The notes under the pieces are model-generated. The model was given only the letters and a program-made list of their open reading frames with translations, had not been told where the DNA came from and did no database searches. A DNA stretch of 32,655 bases from Tubiluchus corallicola (Eukaryota > Priapulida > Priapulimorpha > Priapulimorphida > Tubiluchidae): the NCBI GenBank assembly GCA_030141605.1, contig JAQGDQ010001608.1, positions 1-32,655 on the forward strand. The letters run 5' to 3'. Shown one piece after another: positions 30,056-32,655 of this stretch. The position numbers were made by a program, and so were the translations under genes. Position 1 is the stretch's first letter. Each line of letters starts with the position of its first letter.

Positions 30056-30584
30056 TATACACAGTACAGAAATTTCATGGTATAAGAGGTGATGCAAATA
30101 ATATTTACAATGAAATGAAACAATGTGTAGTTACTGCAGTACTTAAAACTCTATCTAACTTCTGTGATGTCATCGTTATGGTTATAAAATCTTTTGTTTA
30201 TCAGATAACATGCTTCCATAATAACAGCATGTATAAATTTGGTGTAGCTGTGTAATGTAATGTGTTTGTGTATTTTTTGCAGAGAACTTGAAGCAGCGGA
30301 CATACATCCTATCGGACATGAATTAATCGTCATGTACTGAAAAAGATGTATTAAAAACATTTCAGACACAAGATCTTGGAATGGCTGAAAACACGTCAAG
30401 AAAAAGAGAACGCAATACACAAGCACGCTATCTTCACGGTTAACATGGAAATGGGAAAACAGCGCGAAGTCTGTCCTTGCAAGGGAACTTGTAGGATGAA
30501 ATTTACAATAAATCATGTGTCGCATTACCAGCATTCACTCCGATATATGTTTTGTGATTTCTTGTAATTTGTGATATATAACAG
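30056..30584. other. No supported gene
   Basis: An acceptor-like TATTTTTTGCAG| at 30282 is followed by a short frame (RELEAADIHPIGHELIVMY) and a stop, which could be a last exon. There is no partner, so I do not call it. Confidence 0.35.
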
Positions 30585-30927
30585 ACACATACACATATAT
30601 ATAACATATACGTATATATATACCCACACCCACACGCATATATATATACCCACACCCAAATGCATATATATATATATATATATATATATACCCACATCCA
30701 CGCACACACACATATATATATATATATATATACAATATATACATATATATATATATATACCCACACCCACACACATATATATATATATACCCGCATCCAC
30801 GCACACACACATATATATAATATATACATATATATATACCCACACCCACACACATATACATAATGTATACATATATATACCCACACCCACACACATATAT
30901 ATACCCACATCCACACACACATATATA

Positions 30928-30961
<34 letters not shown>

Positions 30962-31084
30962 CCACACCCATACACATATATATATACCCACACCCACATG
31001 CATATATATATATATACCCACATCCACGCACACACATATATATATATATAATATATACATATATATATACCCACACCCACACAC

Positions 31085-31115
<31 letters not shown>

Positions 31116-31422
31116 CCCACATCCACGCACACACATATATATATATATACCCACACCCACACACATATATATATATATACCCACATCCACGCACACACAT
31201 ATATATATATACCCACACCCACACACATATATATATATATACCCACATCCACGCACACACATATATATATATACCCACACCCATACACATATATACAACA
31301 TATACATATATATATATACCCACATCCACACACACACATATATATATAATATATACATATATATATACCCACACCCACACACAAATACATAATGTATACA
31401 TATATATATATACACACACACA
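30585..31422. repeat. TA/CA compound microsatellite, left arm of inverted repeat
   Basis: Alternating TATATA runs with ACCCACACCCACACAC or ACCCACATCCACGCAC blocks. 30817-31422 is the mirror complement of 32050-32655. All long frames on both strands here (Tyr/Ile/Thr/His or Tyr/Ile/Cys/Val) are repeat-derived. Confidence 0.95.
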
Positions 31423-31976
31423 AAAGTATCACGCAAGTTGTCAGACAGCTCTTGAGCTGAAAATTCGCAATATTTACTGCATTTCTGTAGTTCTACAATA
31501 TATTCCGCAATGGACTCACCTTCACGCTGTTTTCTGTCACAGAGCCTTAGTCTCTCGGCTATCTTATTACGGCGTGGTTTATAATAATCTGATAATTTAT
31601 TTATCAGTTCCACATAAGTTATTGTATTCACCGGATCTGGCGTTACAAGAGAGGATACTAAGCTAAACACTTCCGGACCAATTAATGACAAGAAAACATC
31701 TACCTTCTGTTGGTCATTAATATTATTCGCTCTCATCCACGCTTCTAACCGCTGCTGGTAGTTACACCAATCTTCCTTACTGGAATTAAACTCGTTGACG
31801 GACCAATTAATGACAAGAATGGCATGTAAATCATCAATGGCATATTGAAGCTGTTCAGATTCAAAATCTGGATCATCACAAATTGCAGTAACACTATTTA
31901 TTGCTCTTGGCAACTGCTCATCAGCATTTTAGTATATATCCAATTGTTCTGAATTAACTTGTTCTACATCTGACAT
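31423..31976 (-). pseudogene. Ty3/gypsy-type gag fragment, broken
   Basis: The minus strand from an ATG at 31976 reads a short N-terminus, meets an in-frame TAA at about 31932, then continues in the same frame with a typical retrotransposon gag: NEFNSSKEDWCNYQQRLEAW, DVFLSLIGPEVFSLV, TYVELINKLSDYYKPRRNK, GESIAEYIVELQKC and a final LRDTFVC. The match is to the N-terminal gag domain of metazoan Ty3/gypsy elements. The usual next part (zinc knuckle, then pol) is absent, because the sequence turns into TA/CA microsatellite right after FVC. It is therefore a fragment with a stop and a truncated 3' side, lying between the arms of the inverted repeat. Confidence 0.75.
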
Positions 31977-32049
31977 ATTTACAAGATTAGTAATAGTACT
32001 TCCTGTTTCCAATCTGGGTATATATATGTATATATTATATATATGTGTG

Positions 32050-32356
32050 TGTGTGTGTGTATATATATATATGTATACATTATGTATTTGTGTGTGGGTG
32101 TGGGTATATATATATGTATATATTATATATATATGTGTGTGTGTGGATGTGGGTATATATATATATGTATATGTTGTATATATGTGTATGGGTGTGGGTA
32201 TATATATATATGTGTGTGCGTGGATGTGGGTATATATATATATATGTGTGTGGGTGTGGGTATATATATATATGTGTGTGCGTGGATGTGGGTATATATA
32301 TATATATGTGTGTGGGTGTGGGTATATATATATATATGTGTGTGCGTGGATGTGGG

Positions 32357-32387
<31 letters not shown>

Positions 32388-32510
32388 GTGTGTGGGTGTG
32401 GGTATATATATATGTATATATTATATATATATATATGTGTGTGCGTGGATGTGGGTATATATATATATATGCATGTGGGTGTGGGTATATATATATGTGT
32501 ATGGGTGTGG

Positions 32511-32544
<34 letters not shown>

Positions 32545-32655
32545 TATATATGTGTGTGTGGATGTGGGTATATATATGTGTGTGGGTGTGGGTATATATA
32601 TGTATACATTATGTATATGTGTGTGGGTGTGGGTATATATATATGTATATATTAT
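32050..32655. repeat. TA/CA microsatellite, right arm of inverted repeat (runs off the window)
   Basis: Complement of the left arm in reverse order. Matching landmarks always add up to 63472 (31085 with 32387, 31296 with 32176, 31383 with 32089, 30817 with 32655), so there is no net insertion or deletion over about 600 bases. The true end lies beyond the window. Confidence 0.93.

Noticed and set aside
30503-31432. Tyr/Ile/Cys/Val-rich and Tyr/Thr/His-rich frames on both strands
   Set aside because: They are translations of TA/CA microsatellite. Only the gag part above 31422 is meaningful.

Overview
The window looks like AT-rich nuclear DNA from an invertebrate animal, possibly an arthropod. 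The evidence is the intron-containing genes with clean GT...AG boundaries, the C-terminal end of a LINE reverse transcriptase of a type common in crustaceans and other invertebrates, a Ty3/gypsy-like gag fragment, and many micro- and minisatellites. The taxonomic guess is an inference. There is no operon, CRISPR array, rRNA or tRNA that I can support.

The most gene-like content is a tandem family of four copies of a two-exon minus-strand gene, which I read as a secreted or surface-anchored leucine-rich-repeat (LRR) protein. Exon 1 carries a signal peptide, a four-cysteine LRRNT-like cap and weak LRRs. Exon 2 carries an LRRCT-like cap (CDC...C...C) and a hydrophobic C-terminus resembling a GPI signal or membrane anchor. 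Copy A (2471-4429) is complete except for a one-base frameshift beside a T8 run. Copy B (exon 2 at 9621-9841) has lost nearly all of exon 1. Copies C (15457-17599) and D (19827-20866) are open throughout and would each give 278 residues when spliced. On the opposite strand, tail-to-tail with the LRR genes, lie exon-like pieces of a small plus-strand gene behind a CCAAT/CRE promoter (7111-7206; 8314-8891; 13604-14263; 19277-19384). All of these have been damaged or scrambled by repeats.

Layout. 1-2470: AT-rich DNA with a CT tract and a GC-rich structured island. 2471-4429: LRR copy A. 5048-5967: an intact 920-bp inverted-repeat element with a 5-bp target duplication. 6588-6622: an E-box/CRE palindrome. 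About 6817-11780, 13350-17821 and 18945-21380: three rearranged versions of one duplicated unit (small gene + LRR gene), interrupted by LINE fragments and by 25-, 22-, 41- and 77-bp tandem arrays. 21381-23300: an exon-like piece and minisatellites. 23587-25933: a hAT-like element with a GA microsatellite and a large insert. 25312-30055: mostly minisatellites (28, 24, 96 and 23 bp). 30585-32655: two arms of a long, apparently perfect inverted repeat of TA/CA microsatellite, with a broken gag fragment in the spacer; the second arm runs off the window.

Long reading frames inside the tandem arrays (492, 462, 309, 278 and 275 residues) come from repeat units without stop codons and are not treated as genes, except for the gag part of the 462-residue frame.
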